Below, in pieces: positions 35,496 to 61,827 of a stretch of 64,000 nt of DNA (positions are counted from its first letter, which is position 1; the number at the start of each line of letters is the position of its first letter). The position numbers and the translations under genes were made by a program. A model generated the notes under the pieces. The model ran no database searches and was not told where the DNA came from. It saw only the letters and a program-made list of their open reading frames with translations. The stretch spans positions 18,195,479 to 18,259,478 of the forward strand of contig CM060068.1 of NCBI GenBank assembly GCA_030533445.1. The letters run 5' to 3'. The stretch comes from Cyprinodon diabolis (lineage: Eukaryota > Chordata > Actinopteri > Cyprinodontiformes > Cyprinodontidae).

Positions 35496-38400
35496 ATGAA
35501 AAGGTTTCACATAAACCTGGACGATTCTGCGTTCACTAAAGAAAGAATACCGGTATGTATTCTTTAGTCCTTCTTAGCATAATGTAGCTTTGTTTATAGC
35601 TAACTGTTTTAAACTTCTGTCTATTTAAATAACGTTCTCTTTTGACTTCCTTTTTCAAAATAGTGTATCAAGAACATTATCATGGGTCGTAGATTTTCTA
35701 CAAACCTACACATTTTCATTCGCAGTTTTCAAAAACTCTGTTAATTTTTATTTTACAGCCAAAGTCTCAGTTTCAGTCAAAACAAAACACAAGCTCCCCA
35801 TCAACGTCCAGCACAGAGCCACTTGCTAAATGCTCTGTGCAGCCCCTCTCCTATGCAGAGTACATCGTCCAGAGTAAAAGTACTGCAGCTGCAGCTCCAC
35901 AGAGAAATGTTGCCCCCAAACAGCCCATGACAGGAGGAGCTGGGGTCTGCAGTCTGCAGCCAAAGGAGCCAGAATCTGTATCATCCAGCACTGGGGGCTC
36001 TGAAAAGACCCAAGAGTGTGATAAAAGGACTGAAGTTCAACTCGAGGAGGGCAAAAAGAATAAGGACAAACTAGAGCCATCTGAGAGGAGCTGTCACAAG
36101 TCAGATCCAAGCCTCATCCAGGGTCCAAAACCAGTGGGCTCTGGGAGCAGCATTATTGTCAGTCCTCGACAGGTAAGCTTGGACTCAAGGTGGAAGGTGT
36201 CCTATTATGTGCTTCCTTTTATCATCTCATGCTGGTGAAGATTCTTAGTCATCCAGGTCATCCCTTAGCAAAAAGTAGTATACTTGAAGTATATTTTATT
36301 AAGAATACTTAAGTATAAGTTTAGAAAGTATACCGAACAATGTACTTTTAGTGTATTTGAAGAATTACTAAAGTAATACTTTTTTGAACTAAATTGGGAC
36401 ATTTTTAAGTTTACGAAAGTATACTTAAAGTATACTTTATTAAACAATAATGTAAACAATAGTATAGTCAAGTACACTTGACTATACTATTGTTAAGTAT
36501 ATGAAATATAGTTTAGAATAAGTAAACTCTACGTGCACTGCCTGATTTTAAGTATGAAATTAGTGCACTTTTAGTATACTTGAATAAACTACTTTTTGCT
36601 AAGGGATAGTTATTCCAAAAAAGTTAAAAGCAATCCGCCAGACTTTGTTATGTTCATTAAAAGTCATTAAATAATTATTTTTTTGAATTACGGCCTGAAT
36701 TGGCCATAAAATTTATTAAATGTGATTATTTTGGCAGAATTATTTTGGCATTTAAAATGCTTTATTTAGAAAAAAAAAAAAGTTTATAAAAACAATTTAT
36801 TAAACGATATATATATTTGCAAATATATCGCGATATATTATATTGATTGTAAAGCCGTATGTTCAGAAAAGAAGCTTGAGACGGAGAAAAGGCTAGAGAA
36901 TGGCCAAAATGCTCATTTCAACAAAAGTGGCTGGAAATCGAGGAATTGCAGCTTGCCCAGATGAAGATGAAGAAAGATGAAGAAGGAATTTGCTGTGTAT
37001 ATATGGAATCAGGGGTACTTGTTGAATGCATTAAAATTATGTCTAAGAGCATTAAAAAGCATAAAATTAGAGTTGCTCATTCCTGTATAAACCCTGTTCT
37101 AAGTTTGAAAACGAAGACAGGGGATCAAAACATCTCGCCTGTTCAGTCAGGCCAACAATTCCCTCTAACAACACCCTTTCAGAGGCGTAGACCAGTATTG
37201 GTATTGACGGCTTATAAAGAACCCAAACGACTCCCCAATCCTAAGGGGCGTAGCCATTCTTCGGGTACAATTTGCATGTTTTCTAAACCAAAACAAGGCG
37301 GTTTTTTTGGTCCTCGAACTCAACGCTCATTCTGACATTTTGAATTGGAAAAAGCTTCCTGGATGGGAAGCGAAACGTCTTCAAACTTGGAAAGAAAATC
37401 CAGTGGATTGGTTTTTAAGTTTTTTTGAATGTGTATCATCTCGTCCATTTGCTTGTTAATGAGTATTGCCTGTTATTTATTGTTAAAGACGGAATATTGT
37501 GTTTGTTTTTGGTTTTGCAGAGGGGTAATCCCATTCTAAAGTTTGTTAGGAGTGTCCCCTGGGAGTTTGGAGAAGTTGCGCCCGATTACATCCTGGGACA
37601 GACAACTTGTGCTCTTTTCCTTAGGTGAGTGGTTTTGGAAGTCTATTAGATTAACAAGAAATGATCTGTCTGAACTAATTTTCCAAAAAATAGAGCCGGA
37701 GAAAAACAAGGACAGTGGCAAAAGTTTTATTAAATATTGTGATGAATTCAGGGCCACTATTTTTACAATTTTTCACCTCGCCTGTTGGTTTTATGTCATT
37801 GCAGTATTTACTACACAATATTGGTCTCCTGTAGGTCTATGATGCTGATATGTGTATATTTGTGTGCTGTGGGTAACTACTGCAGTAATGGTAGATTCAC
37901 ATGGGATGATTTTTTCGGGCGACTGGAGTGACAGATTTAGATGTTACCATTATATAGAGGCACGCAGCAGGAGTTATGTGACTGACTTGTTTCTAGCAAT
38001 GTCACAGGCGTGATTTTGGCTATGCCAGCGGCACTACACCTGCAATGGGTGCAGAACGACGGTCTCTGGAGCTGGAATATCTGAACTGCTGTGTATTGTC
38101 ACTTTGCTACCACTAATCAGGGTCTGGAAACAGAGGTTGAGCAAACTCTCTTAGTGAAACGGAAAACTCAGTTTCCTTATTTCAGGTTTAGAAAACTTTG
38201 AGTAGCCTGCCTGAAGTCCTAGAACTTGTCTGCTATTATTGCATATTATTATGCATTTATTATTATTATTATTATGGTGAAATATTGGAATGTGTCATCT
38301 GCCCTTAAAAGTAAATAATTTAGCATAAAGGATGATGACTTGTTGGGTTTATGTTAATTGGTGAAATCTTTTCCTAACCCTCATTCTGTTCTGTTTTATT

Positions 38401-41400
38401 TTTCTCTATTTGTCAATGGTTTTGGGCCTGATTTGAAGCCTGAGGTATCACAACCTAAACCCGAACTATATCCATGACCGTTTAAAGCAGCTTGGAAATG
38501 CATTCACCTTACGAGTGTTGCTGGTTCAAGTAGATGTGGTAAGTAATGTGGTAATGATTGATAAGACTGATACCAGTTGGTACCTATGCTGCAGACAAAC
38601 TCTATAGCTGTCAGAGTAGAGTGGAAAATTGTTTCATAAATCTGTGTCTTTTAGGAATGAAACAAATATTTGAATTAATCATTGTTAATCGATTATTAAA
38701 ATAATCATCTACTAATTTAGTGACATTCCTTTAGCTATAAGAGAAACTTACTCAGAGCACTAATCATGCAAAGTACTTTGTTAGGAACATAAGGAACAAT
38801 CATATCTCTGATATAAGATGGAGCTTGGCCATTTAAAGTTTTATATGTGAGAAGCAGGATTTTAAATTCTATTTCTTGATTTAACAGAAAGCCAATGAAG
38901 ACAAGCTAGGATAGGAGAGATGTGATCTCTCTTTTTAATTTTCAACAGCAGTTTGGCTGCAGCATTTTGGATCAGCTGAAGGATTTTAACTACAGTTTGT
39001 GGACTTCCTGATAGTAAAGAATTACAATAGTCCAGCTTGAAGTAACAAATGCATGGACTAGTTTCTCAGCATCACCCCTGGACAGGAGATTTCAAATTTT
39101 TTTGCAATATTCCACGAAACAAGGAAATTCTAGAAACCTATTTGATATGGGATTGAAATGACAGGTCCCAAAAATAACACCAAGATTTTTTTATTTTATT
39201 ATCTGAGATCAATTTAATCCCATCCAAATAAAGTGACCGACTAATCAGCTTCTTTTTCAAAGACTCTGGTCCAAAGACTATAACTTGTGTTTTGTCTGCA
39301 TTCAGCAGCTGAAAGTTAAGAGTCATCCAGGTTTTTATGTCTTCAAGACATGCCTGTAATCTATGTAATGGGTTAGCTTCATCTGGATTTATAGACAGAT
39401 ATAGCTGGGTATCATCAGCATAACAGTGAAACTTAATCCCATGCTGTCTAATAATTCTACCGATGGGAAGCATTTACATAGTAAAGAGAATTGATCCTAG
39501 CACTGATCCCTGTGGTACTCCTTTTAGGGCTGGGTATTGTTCAAAAATTTTCGGTTCCGGTACCAATACCGATACCTTCACTTCGATACCGGTTCCTGAA
39601 CGATACTTTTTTCGATACCAGTTTTATAATATCAATTCGAAGAAAAAGAAAATTACACAAAAAAGTACAAATCTTGAGTTTTATTTTAAGCTCTGATTTT
39701 TCCATTTACATTTTTCCTCTTACATAAAAAAAAATTCAGTGTCTAATATTCACTGTTACATTGTGAGGACCTTTTTACTGAGCAGTTTTTCCTTTAGAAA
39801 AATTACCATGTCTGACAAACAAGCCCGTTGAATGGGATCCTACTGTACTGACAGTGCACCGCTGGTATGTGTGGGTCTGAGCGGCTCCGACAGAAATATT
39901 GGAAGGCAGGATGAACTGAACAGGTGGATTTTCCCACTTAAAAACATAATAAAACTACTTTATTCCCCACTGATCACAGCAAATATAGCTGCAAGGCAAA
40001 TAAAGGAGAGTAGCTCCGCTCAACGCGCGTGAGAGCCACTTTTCGACCGCGCAGCCAGAGCAGCAAAGCTTCTTCAGCCGCGCGTCAGAAGCTGGTAGAA
40101 GCAGCAAAAAAGGAAGCAGCAGACGTGATTTCTTCTGCTGCGTCCAGTGTGAAAGCAGCATGATTCACTCCGCTCTGGCTTTGCTCTGCCCACGGGCTGC
40201 TGAGAGGAGGATGGTCGCGCTGGCTGCGGTCCGCTCTTCTTGCAGTCAAACACCGAGCAACTTTCTGCTTTTAATTTGTTTCCGTGCATGTAATGCATTG
40301 CGCACTATTGGCATCAGTCTTAATAAAGTCAAGCCGCACTTTTGACCTGGCGGGCATTTTAAAGGGGTTCCACGACGTTCGCAACCAGTTCACAACAGAT
40401 ACACATGAACCCTGGCTGTAGGCGTGACCACCTGTGAATTTTTCCTGGATGACACAATCATGTTAAGTGTTACAGCCAATCACCGAAACTTGGTACCGAA
40501 AGACGAGGCATGTTTCGATACTCTGTAGAACCGAAGCATTTCGGTCGGTACCATAAAAGAACCGAGTTCGGTACCCAGCCCTAACTCCTTTAGGTATCCA
40601 TGAGGAAGATCTATCATTAACGTGAACAAACTGATATCGGTCAGATAGAAACTATTTAAACTAATCTAGCGCTATTCCTTGATTTCCCACATAATATTCA
40701 AGTCTTTTTAAAAGAATATTATGATCAACTGTGTCAAATGCTGCAATGAGTTCTAACAGGACAAATACAGATACAAGTCCTTTATCTATATATTGGTGAC
40801 TTTCACCAGAGCTGTTTCAGTGCTTAATGAGCTCTAAAGCCAGGCTGAAGCTCTTTAAAAATTTGTAAGTGGTCGCACACTTATTTGGCAGCTTCTTTCT
40901 CAAGAATTTAAGATAAGAAAGGAGGATTGAATATAGGTCAATAATTGACCAAGTCATCTGAGTCAAGAGAAGGTTTCTTGAGTAAAGGTTTAATTACAGC
41001 TACCATACAGGTGCTGGTCATAAAATTAGAATATCATGAAAAAGTAGATTGATTTCAGTAATTCCATTTAAAAAGTGAAACTTGTATATTATATTCATAC
41101 ATTACATACAAACTCATATATTTCAGATGTTTATTTTGTTTAATTTTGATGATTACAAATGACAACAAATGAAAATCTCAAATTCATCATATCAGAAAAT
41201 TAGAATATTGTGAAAAGGTTCAAAATTGATGGCCCCTGGTGCCACACTCTAATCAGCTAATTAACTCAAACCACCTGCAAAAGCCTTTAAATGGTCTTTC
41301 AGTCTAGTTCTATAGGCTACACAATCATGGGGAAGACTGCTGACTTGACAGTTGTCCAAAAGACGACCATCGACACCTTGCACAAGGAGGGCAAGACACA

Positions 41401-44400
41401 AAAGGTCATCGCTAAAGAGGCTGGCTGTTCACAGAGCTCAGTGTCCAAGCACATTAATAGAGAGGCGAAGGGAAGGAAAAGATGTGGTCGAAAAAAGTGT
41501 ACAAGCAAGAGAGATAACCGCACCCTGGAGAGGATTGTGAAACAAAACCCATTCAAAAATGTGGGGGAGATTCACAAAGAGTGGACTGCAGCTGGAGTGA
41601 GTGCTTCAAGAACCACCACACACAGACGTATGAAAGACATGGGTTTCTGCTGTCGCATTCCTTGTGTCAAGCCACTCTTGAACCACAGACAGCGTCAGAA
41701 GCGTCTTGCCTGGGCTAAAGAGAAACAGGACTGGACTGCTGGTGAGTGGTCCAAAGTCATGTTCTCTGATGAAAGTAAATTTTGCATTTCCTTTGGAAAT
41801 CAAGGTCCCAGAGTCTGGAGGAAAAGAAGAGAGGCACTTCATCCACGTTGCTTGAAGTCCAGTGTAAAGTTTCCACAGTCAGTGATGGTTTGGGGTGCCA
41901 TGTCATCTGCTGGTGTTGGTCCATTGTGTTTTCTGAGGTCCAGGGTCAACGCAGCCACATACCAGGAAGTTTTAGAGCACTCCATGCTTCCTGCAGCTGA
42001 CCAACTTTTTGGAGATGCAGATTTCATTTTCCAACAGGACTTGGCACCTGCACACAGTGCCAAAGCTACCAGTACCTGGTTGAAGGACCATGGTATCCCT
42101 GTTCTTAATTGGCCAGCAAACTCTCCTGACCTTAACCCCATAGAAAATCTATGGGGTATTGTGAAGAAGAAGATGCAATACACCAGACCCAACAATTCAG
42201 AAGAGCTAAAAGCCACTATTAGAGCAACCTGGGCTATCATAACACCTGAGCAGTGCCACAGACTGATCGACTCCATGCCACGCCGCATTGCTGCAGTAAT
42301 ACAGGCCAAAGGAGGCCCAACTAAATACTGAGTGCTGTACATGCTCATACTTTTCATGTTCATACTTTTCAGTTGGCCAACATTTCTATAAATCCTTTGT
42401 TTTTATTGGTCTTCAGTAATATTCTAATTTTCTGATATGATGAATTTGAGATTTTCATTTGTTGTCATTTGTAATCATCAAAATTAAACAAAATAAACAT
42501 CTGAAATATATGAGTTTGTATGTAATGTATGAATATAATATACAAGTTTCACTTTTTAAATGGAATTACTGAAATCAATCTACTTTTTCATGATATTCTA
42601 ATTTTATGACCAGCACCTGTAAAAGCCTTTAGTACATATCCGTGTAACAGGGTTAGATTCATTATTCCTTAAGAAACCTTTTGCTCTCTGATTATTAATC
42701 GAAAAAATAATCAGCAGATTAATCAGGTTTCAAAATAATCTTTAATTGCAGCTCTAGTTAAGTACAAAAAAATGTTTTGATGAAGTCTATTCTTTTCTAT
42801 CTTGCTGTGATGCACCAGCTAATGCAAAGTTATATTACATGTTTAAGTTAGTTTTATATAGTTCTGGTAATTGGTGTTTGTTTTGTTTTGTTTTTTACAG
42901 GTTTGCTTATTTTATTCTTTATTTAAAAAAAAAAATAAAAAATGATGAGAAGACAAGGGGGGGAAAAAACAGATTTGTTTGTTTTCTTATTTTTGTATAC
43001 GTTTTCTATTTCCTTTGTACCTACACTTGCAATACATTCTTTCCATGTTCAACAAAATTATTGGAACCCGAATCTAACTCGTTATTGTTTAGATTTAAAA
43101 ATAAAACACTGTTTTTAAGGGTGTTTACAACTTATATATTTATAATATTTAAAATATTTAAAGCCGCAGAAACCTTTAAACCAATATTTTCATTCCTAAA
43201 TAGATGTGTTCAAACTGGTTACAAGTTGATTTGAGAAAGGAAAGTCATCTTTTTCACAGTTAAATTATTAAAATCAGTTTTAACAGAAGAGTGGCTCTAA
43301 TGTAAGCTGTTCTTGCTGAGCTGTTCATCCATGAAGTATATCTTAATTCCACAGAATTAGATTTTCTTACTAATAGTGCAGCTGAAACGTGCAGCTGCTT
43401 ACTATTTTTGGCATAATAGGCAACAGCAAAAATGTCAAAAAAGAGATGTCACAAAATGGCCTTTTTGTATAAAATTTACCTGTTATACCACTAGATCACT
43501 ACCACTAGAAGAGTTCATTGTTAAGAATAATGTGGAATAATACATTGTAAATCTTTATTTATTTATTTTTTTAATACAGAAAGACCCTCATCATGCACTA
43601 AAGGAATTAGCTCGCATCTGTATCATGGCTGACTGCACTCTTATCTTGGCTTGGAGGTAAAATTACCAAATGACACACATCAGTGTTCAGTGAAACTATT
43701 TCTGTTAACTTGTGAAGTAGAAGAAACACCTATAACAGTTAAAGTTTGTAAAGATAGTATAAACCTCTACGTTTTTACATTACCTCATAGTAACAGCTAA
43801 AAATACTGTAAGTCTTAAGCCGCATTTAAGCTGCATTTTTTTAATCTTCTGTTTTAGCTTATTCCACTTCTTCTTTTTGTGTTTTCTTGAAAAATAAATT
43901 GGTAGTCCAGAAGAAGCAGGGCGTTACCTTGAAACATACAAGTCATATGAGAAGAAGCCAGCAGACCTTCTGAAGGAGCAAGTAGAAAAAAACTATCTTT
44001 CAAAGGCATGTATGAAGAATTGTATTCTCTAAGAAATTCTTTTTTTTTTCTTGCTCTTATCTTACAAATACGCTAAACTTTTTTATATAAATAAGACGAT
44101 ATAAAATACTGAAATACAGCTGATTTGACTGAATTGATTCATCTTGTGTTTATTTGTGTAGGTTACAGATTGCCTGACAACTGTGAAATCTGTAAACAAA
44201 ACTGATGCCATAACCTTGCTATCCACATTCTCTGTGAGTATTTCTACACAAAAGATATAAAGTTGGCTTGACCAAAGCTCTTTTCAGAATCATTTATAAT
44301 ACTTCTTTAACAGGAGTAGTAAATGAATAAAGTAACTAACATTTTATTTATACAAGCTAATTAAAATATCAAGTTTTTTCATGTTTAAACTTTGAAATCT

Positions 44401-44835
44401 GCAAAGTACTAGGTAGTGTGTCACAAAATACCTTTCAGTTGTTGCCAGATAAGGTCAAGAAATGAAAACTATTGGGGAAATGTTTCATAAAGCATATTGA
44501 TTCTACCATATCAATATTTTAGCATATTAGCTCTCAGACTGAACCATTCAATTCAGTTGGATAGAATAATGGAGGCAGTATACAGATAACATACTTTTAT
44601 ACCTTTGCAGTCGGTAAAAGGAATCATTGATGCCTCTAAAGAAGACTTGGTTCTCTGTCCAGGCTTGGGACCACAAAAGGTGAAGAATATCTGTTAAGAA
44701 AGGCTTATCATGAACATGTTGAACTTTTATTAAAGATTGCTAATTTACAATGTTAACGTTTTGTGTTGACAGGCGAGACGACTTTATGACGTCCTCCATA
44801 AGCCTTTTCTGAAGTCAAAGACTAGCAACAGCTGA
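35496..44835 (+). CDS. ercc1: ERCC1, DNA excision-repair structure-specific endonuclease subunit
   Basis: ERCC1 is the non-catalytic partner of XPF; the dimer cuts 5' of bulky lesions in nucleotide-excision repair and acts on interstrand crosslinks. Coding exons: 35496-35552, 35759-36172, 37521-37624, 38439-38538, 43580-43656, 43906-44005, 44162-44233, 44611-44679, 44773-44835; total 352 codons (351 aa). Exon 1 encodes [19 protein letters not shown]. Exon 2 is a poorly conserved linker ending [11 protein letters not shown]. Exons 3-5 hold the central XPA-binding, nuclease-like domain ([35 protein letters not shown]). Exons 7-9 hold the tandem helix-hairpin-helix domain that pairs with XPF ([35 protein letters not shown]). 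The intron after exon 6 starts with GC (AAG|GCATGT). Exon phases all agree. Intron 4 is 5 kb of nested transposons. The gene looks intact. Confidence 0.96.
36262..36605. mobile_element. 344-bp MITE with AT target duplication and internal palindromes
   Basis: The inverted ends cccttagcaaaaagtagt / actactttttgctaaggg are flanked by AT on both sides (36260-36261 and 36606-36607). The interior is made of agtatactt-type palindromes, including a 40-bp near-perfect palindrome (36455-36494, two 19-base arms). It has no coding capacity. A 2-bp AT duplication would suit an ISL2EU-like family, but the assignment is tentative. It lies in ercc1 intron 2. Confidence 0.75.
36840..37430. repeat. Unclassified interspersed-repeat remnant in ercc1 intron 2
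   Basis: The ORF at 36946-37335 shows no domain. The segment 37354-37395 (gcttcctggatgggaagcgaaacgtcttc...) looks like a motif dispersed widely in fish genomes, possibly from a Penelope-like element. The ends cannot be defined. Confidence 0.3.
39525..40583. mobile_element. hAT-type non-autonomous element nested in the LINE
   Basis: 1059 bp with inverted ends tagggctgggta / tacccagcccta and an exact 8-bp duplication, actccttt (39517-39524 and 40584-40591). Removing it and one duplication rejoins the LINE frame within its RT. The sub-terminal regions are rich in ggtacc/ttcggt motifs on both sides. No transposase ORF remains (39463-39727 and 40074-40345 are chance ORFs). Confidence 0.93.
41008..42619 (+). 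mobile_element. Tc1-like transposon, family A, copy 2 (complete)
   Basis: 1612 bp, flanked by TA (41006-41007 and 42620-42621), with 202-bp inverted repeats (41008-41209 and 42418-42619). It is identical in length to the copy at 10282-11893 and in opposite orientation. It is inserted in the LINE of ercc1 intron 4, with LINE sequence continuing on both sides. Confidence 0.97.
41327..42331 (+). CDS. Tc1-like DD34E transposase (family A, copy 2)
   Basis: 334 aa from [10 protein letters not shown], with an open upstream extension to 41291. It has the same domain order as the copy at 10570: N-terminal helix-turn-helix, basic GRKK linker, and DD34E core ([26 protein letters not shown]). Here the residue after DESK is Phe, the commoner aromatic at this place in Tc1 relatives, so this copy is probably nearer the active consensus. 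There are no stops or frameshifts. The gene is in the same orientation as ercc1, in its fourth intron. Confidence 0.95.
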   Translation: MGKTADLTVVQKTTIDTLHKEGKTQKVIAKEAGCSQSSVSKHINREAKGRKRCGRKKCTSKRDNRTLERIVKQNPFKNVGEIHKEWTAAGVSASRTTTHRRMKDMGFCCRIPCVKPLLNHRQRQKRLAWAKEKQDWTAGEWSKVMFSDESKFCISFGNQGPRVWRKRREALHPRCLKSSVKFPQSVMVWGAMSSAGVGPLCFLRSRVNAATYQEVLEHSMLPAADQLFGDADFIFQQDLAPAHSAKATSTWLKDHGIPVLNWPANSPDLNPIENLWGIVKKKMQYTRPNNSEELKATIRATWAIITPEQCHRLIDSMPRRIAAVIQAKGGPTKY

Positions 44836-44923
44836 GATGTCAACCGACAATGTGGTTCAGAAGAGAATAGAATACGAGTAGAATAGAATAGAATAGCCTC
44901 ATACATAAAGTTTGTGTTGTATG

Positions 44924-44929
44924 AATAAA
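44924..44929 (+). terminator. Poly(A) signal AATAAA for ercc1
   Basis: AATAAA 89 bases after the ercc1 stop codon (44833-44835). A second cluster of AATAAA-like hexamers at about 45083-45090 could serve an alternative end. Confidence 0.6.
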
Positions 44930-45307
44930 AAACACAGTTTAAACTACTTATCTATGAGCACAAATGTTTTCTAAACGTATTACGTTACTTTGAGAATTTC
45001 CCATTGGGTTTGTGCACTACTGAAGCTGAGGATCATTTTAACTTGTACTTTCTGTATTTTGGGGATTTTTCTTTTTTTGGAATAATAAAAAAATATATTT
45101 TTGTACACTTGGTGTGATAATCATCCATTTTAAGTTACAGTACTATGAAAAATGTTTAATTTTTTTTGTTGACATTTTTTTTGTTACATTTAAATATTTT
45201 AGATCATCTTAATAAAAGTTTCCTTAGAAGAAGCAGAGCAAGCGCAGACTATTATAGTATTACCACCTTGTTTGATGCCTGTATAATTTTTCTGAAATTC
45301 TCTTTAA

Positions 45308-45798
45308 AGCTGCAGTGTGTAATAATTACAGGGATGTACAGTCAGAAATGTAATATATTATACATAACTTTGTTATTTATTATCATCTACAAGCTCAGCC
45401 TCTTAACCTTAATATTTGCGTTGCCTTAGAATTCGTTATTTATAATTACATAGGAGCGGGTCTCGCAGCCATGGAGGCAGACATCTTTGCGCTACGGCAG
45501 CGCAGAGCCAACAAACTAGCGATTGCGAGATCGCCCATTACGCTCGAAAGTAACTACGGCAAGTTGAGAGAGATGAACTGAGACGGTACTGAACACACAG
45601 ACTAATGAAATACTATCTGTAAAATTATCTATGTAAACAAACCTCATCACTTGAGAAGGTAGGTGATGCGGACGTCGTGGAAGACATCTTGTCCCGTAAC
45701 GCTCGCCGTACTGTTGGGGGGGAGAAGCGGTGGGGGGGAGATGTTCATGTAACTGCAGTCTGACCGCTAGATGTCGCTAAAAGTTACACACTGTAGCT
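45308..45798. mobile_element. 491-bp piggyBac-like MITE (TTAA duplication)
   Basis: The ends agctgcagtgtgtaa / ttacacactgtagct are inverted and bordered by TTAA on each side (45304-45307 and 45799-45802), the piggyBac signature. The interior is GC-richer than the surroundings, with a gggggg-rich run near 45715. No ORF. It lies between ercc1 and prmt2. Confidence 0.8.
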
Positions 45799-46181
45799 TT
45801 AATGCAAAAATCAACATTCAGTGTTTGTCACTTTAGAAGGTAACCAGGAATGCAATATTAGACCGCTCTCTTTTTGGGACTGCATGGATCATTGCTTGTG
45901 TCGCTCAGAGTAGTTCTGCTGGAACAGTGAGGTCTTATAAGATCCAATACTGTGCATGTTGAAAGTAACATTGAATCAAAAAGTTGATTAAGCCATAACA
46001 AAGGGGCAATACCTTTTTCCACATACACCCTGGTTTGTTGTGATAGCCTTTTTTACATTAAAAATCTGAATAACAAAAATCTAATTTCCCTTAAAGACAC
46101 ATTTTATGGAAGAGGAATAGAGCCACTGAAAAAAATAACTCATTTTTAAATATTTATTCAGTATAATATGAGAATAAAAGT

Positions 46182-46255
46182 CAGAATTCTGACTTTTTTT
46201 CCCTCAGAATTCTGACTTTAATCTCAGAATACTGACTTTAATCTCAGAATTTTGG
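46182..46255. repeat. Short tandem repeat of about 22 bp (tcagaattctgactttaatc)
   Basis: About three and a half imperfect copies of a unit built on the palindrome agaattct, upstream of prmt2. A separate related stretch (cagaattcagtcaaaattctgagg) occurs at about 46440. Confidence 0.6.
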
Positions 46256-46808
46256 ATCGTAATGTAGATGGGCATCATGAAGGAAGATGTGAGATGTTTG
46301 GGAGGAAAATTACAGAATTAGGCGACTTTTTACGTCATGCTATTTAATTAATGGAAGGACAGAGGGTGATTAAAACAAAATAGCTAGTTTAGTCATTAAA
46401 ACAGACCTGGCAACGGCTTAATGCTGACATGTTTGTTGTCAGAATTCAGTCAAAATTCTGAGGTTATGTATCCGAGAAGTATTATCGCTTCTACAACAGA
46501 AATATATTTTACCCTATTTGTGTTTCAATAAAAGCGGACGGTCTTATCCATTTGATTGTATCAGATTATCTTTAAATCCAAGAGTACCGAAATTTCCGAC
46601 AACCGTGAATGCGCTTTGGTCAAAGCGTCACAAACAGGAAGTGGTCAACGTACGCTGAATACGTTTTACCGCTTTTTGCGCAACGAACTGAAGTTGCCTT
46701 GGCTGGTACAAAGCCGGCTGGTGCTTTTCTCGAAGTTAAGTCGGATTTTTTTTTTTTTTTTTTAATAAAAAGTAAAATTCAGGTATGTCCAAACTTCGTG
46801 TGTAGAAT

Positions 46809-61025
<14,217 letters not shown>

Positions 61026-61827
61026 CAATGGACCAGCTGTGAGAGTCAACAGTAAACCAGTCTGTCAGCTCTACAGTACGCCTGTGAGCTGCTGCCTAAC
61101 ACTGAAGTAGTTACAACAAATGCGATGCCCAGAGGATAAACTGGCAGGACATTTGAGTCTGTCGAGATGAACCCACAACAAGTCACTCTGTAGGAGCAGA
61201 ATGTAACAGAAGAAGAAACTGAGGAGTCACTAATGGAGCAATGGGGGTTTTATTGAAGGAGTAGCTGGGCTGAGCTTGGTGTTTAACACATTACTCTGTC
61301 AGATACAACAGAAGAAGAATGATTTTTATCACACTTATCAAGTCTTTTATAACTGTTTTGAAGGAAAACAAATCTATATTTTCAATTATACTATACGGAT
61401 GACAGAATTTCAAATAATTTGAAATCTTTTATTTTTTATACATAAAGACAGAAAAGGATGTTTGTTCCATTAGCTTTTCATTCTAAAGCTTAAAAAACAA
61501 AACAAATGAGTTGTGGGCAGATGACTGACAAAAAGGTTAACCATTTGTCTAATAAGGAAAACACTTTTAAGATTTCCCATAATATCAATATCATTCCCAA
61601 CACTCCCTTGTTGCTGTGCACTGCTGGTCAGGGGGTTTAAACTGGTTATTTTGTCATACCTGAAGGACCCGTCAGTCTTTTTAAGTTATCACTGTTATAA
61701 AAAAAATATAGACAATAAACTATTGGCTAGATTTGCAAGATGTCTAAGATTCTACCACTACATTTACTAATTGTTGGGCTTTCAAGCTGGTGTACATTTT
61801 TCAAATGATGACCTTTCAGCTAATTTG

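Larger units (their letters stand above)
38730..42690 (-). mobile_element. L2-like LINE in ercc1 intron 4, split by a hAT and a Tc1
   Basis: Minus-strand LINE reverse transcriptase, read from about 42690 to 38730 once the two insertions are left out. Visible blocks: [14 protein letters not shown] and [14 protein letters not shown] (about 40760-40592), [16 protein letters not shown] and [19 protein letters not shown] (catalytic YADD, about 39520-39380), [14 protein letters not shown], and the C-terminal [20 protein letters not shown] block near 38930. Frameshifts and stops make it dead. The hAT (39525-40583) and the Tc1 (41008-42619) lie inside it, so the LINE is the oldest layer. Sub-terminal motifs at 38660-38720 and 42690-42756 suggest the LINE itself may sit in a still older hAT-like element. 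Confidence 0.8.

Noticed and set aside
42839..43234. 131-codon hydrophobic ORF in ercc1 intron 4
   Set aside because: Phe/Ile/Leu-rich translation of T-rich DNA, no conserved feature, lies inside an intron.
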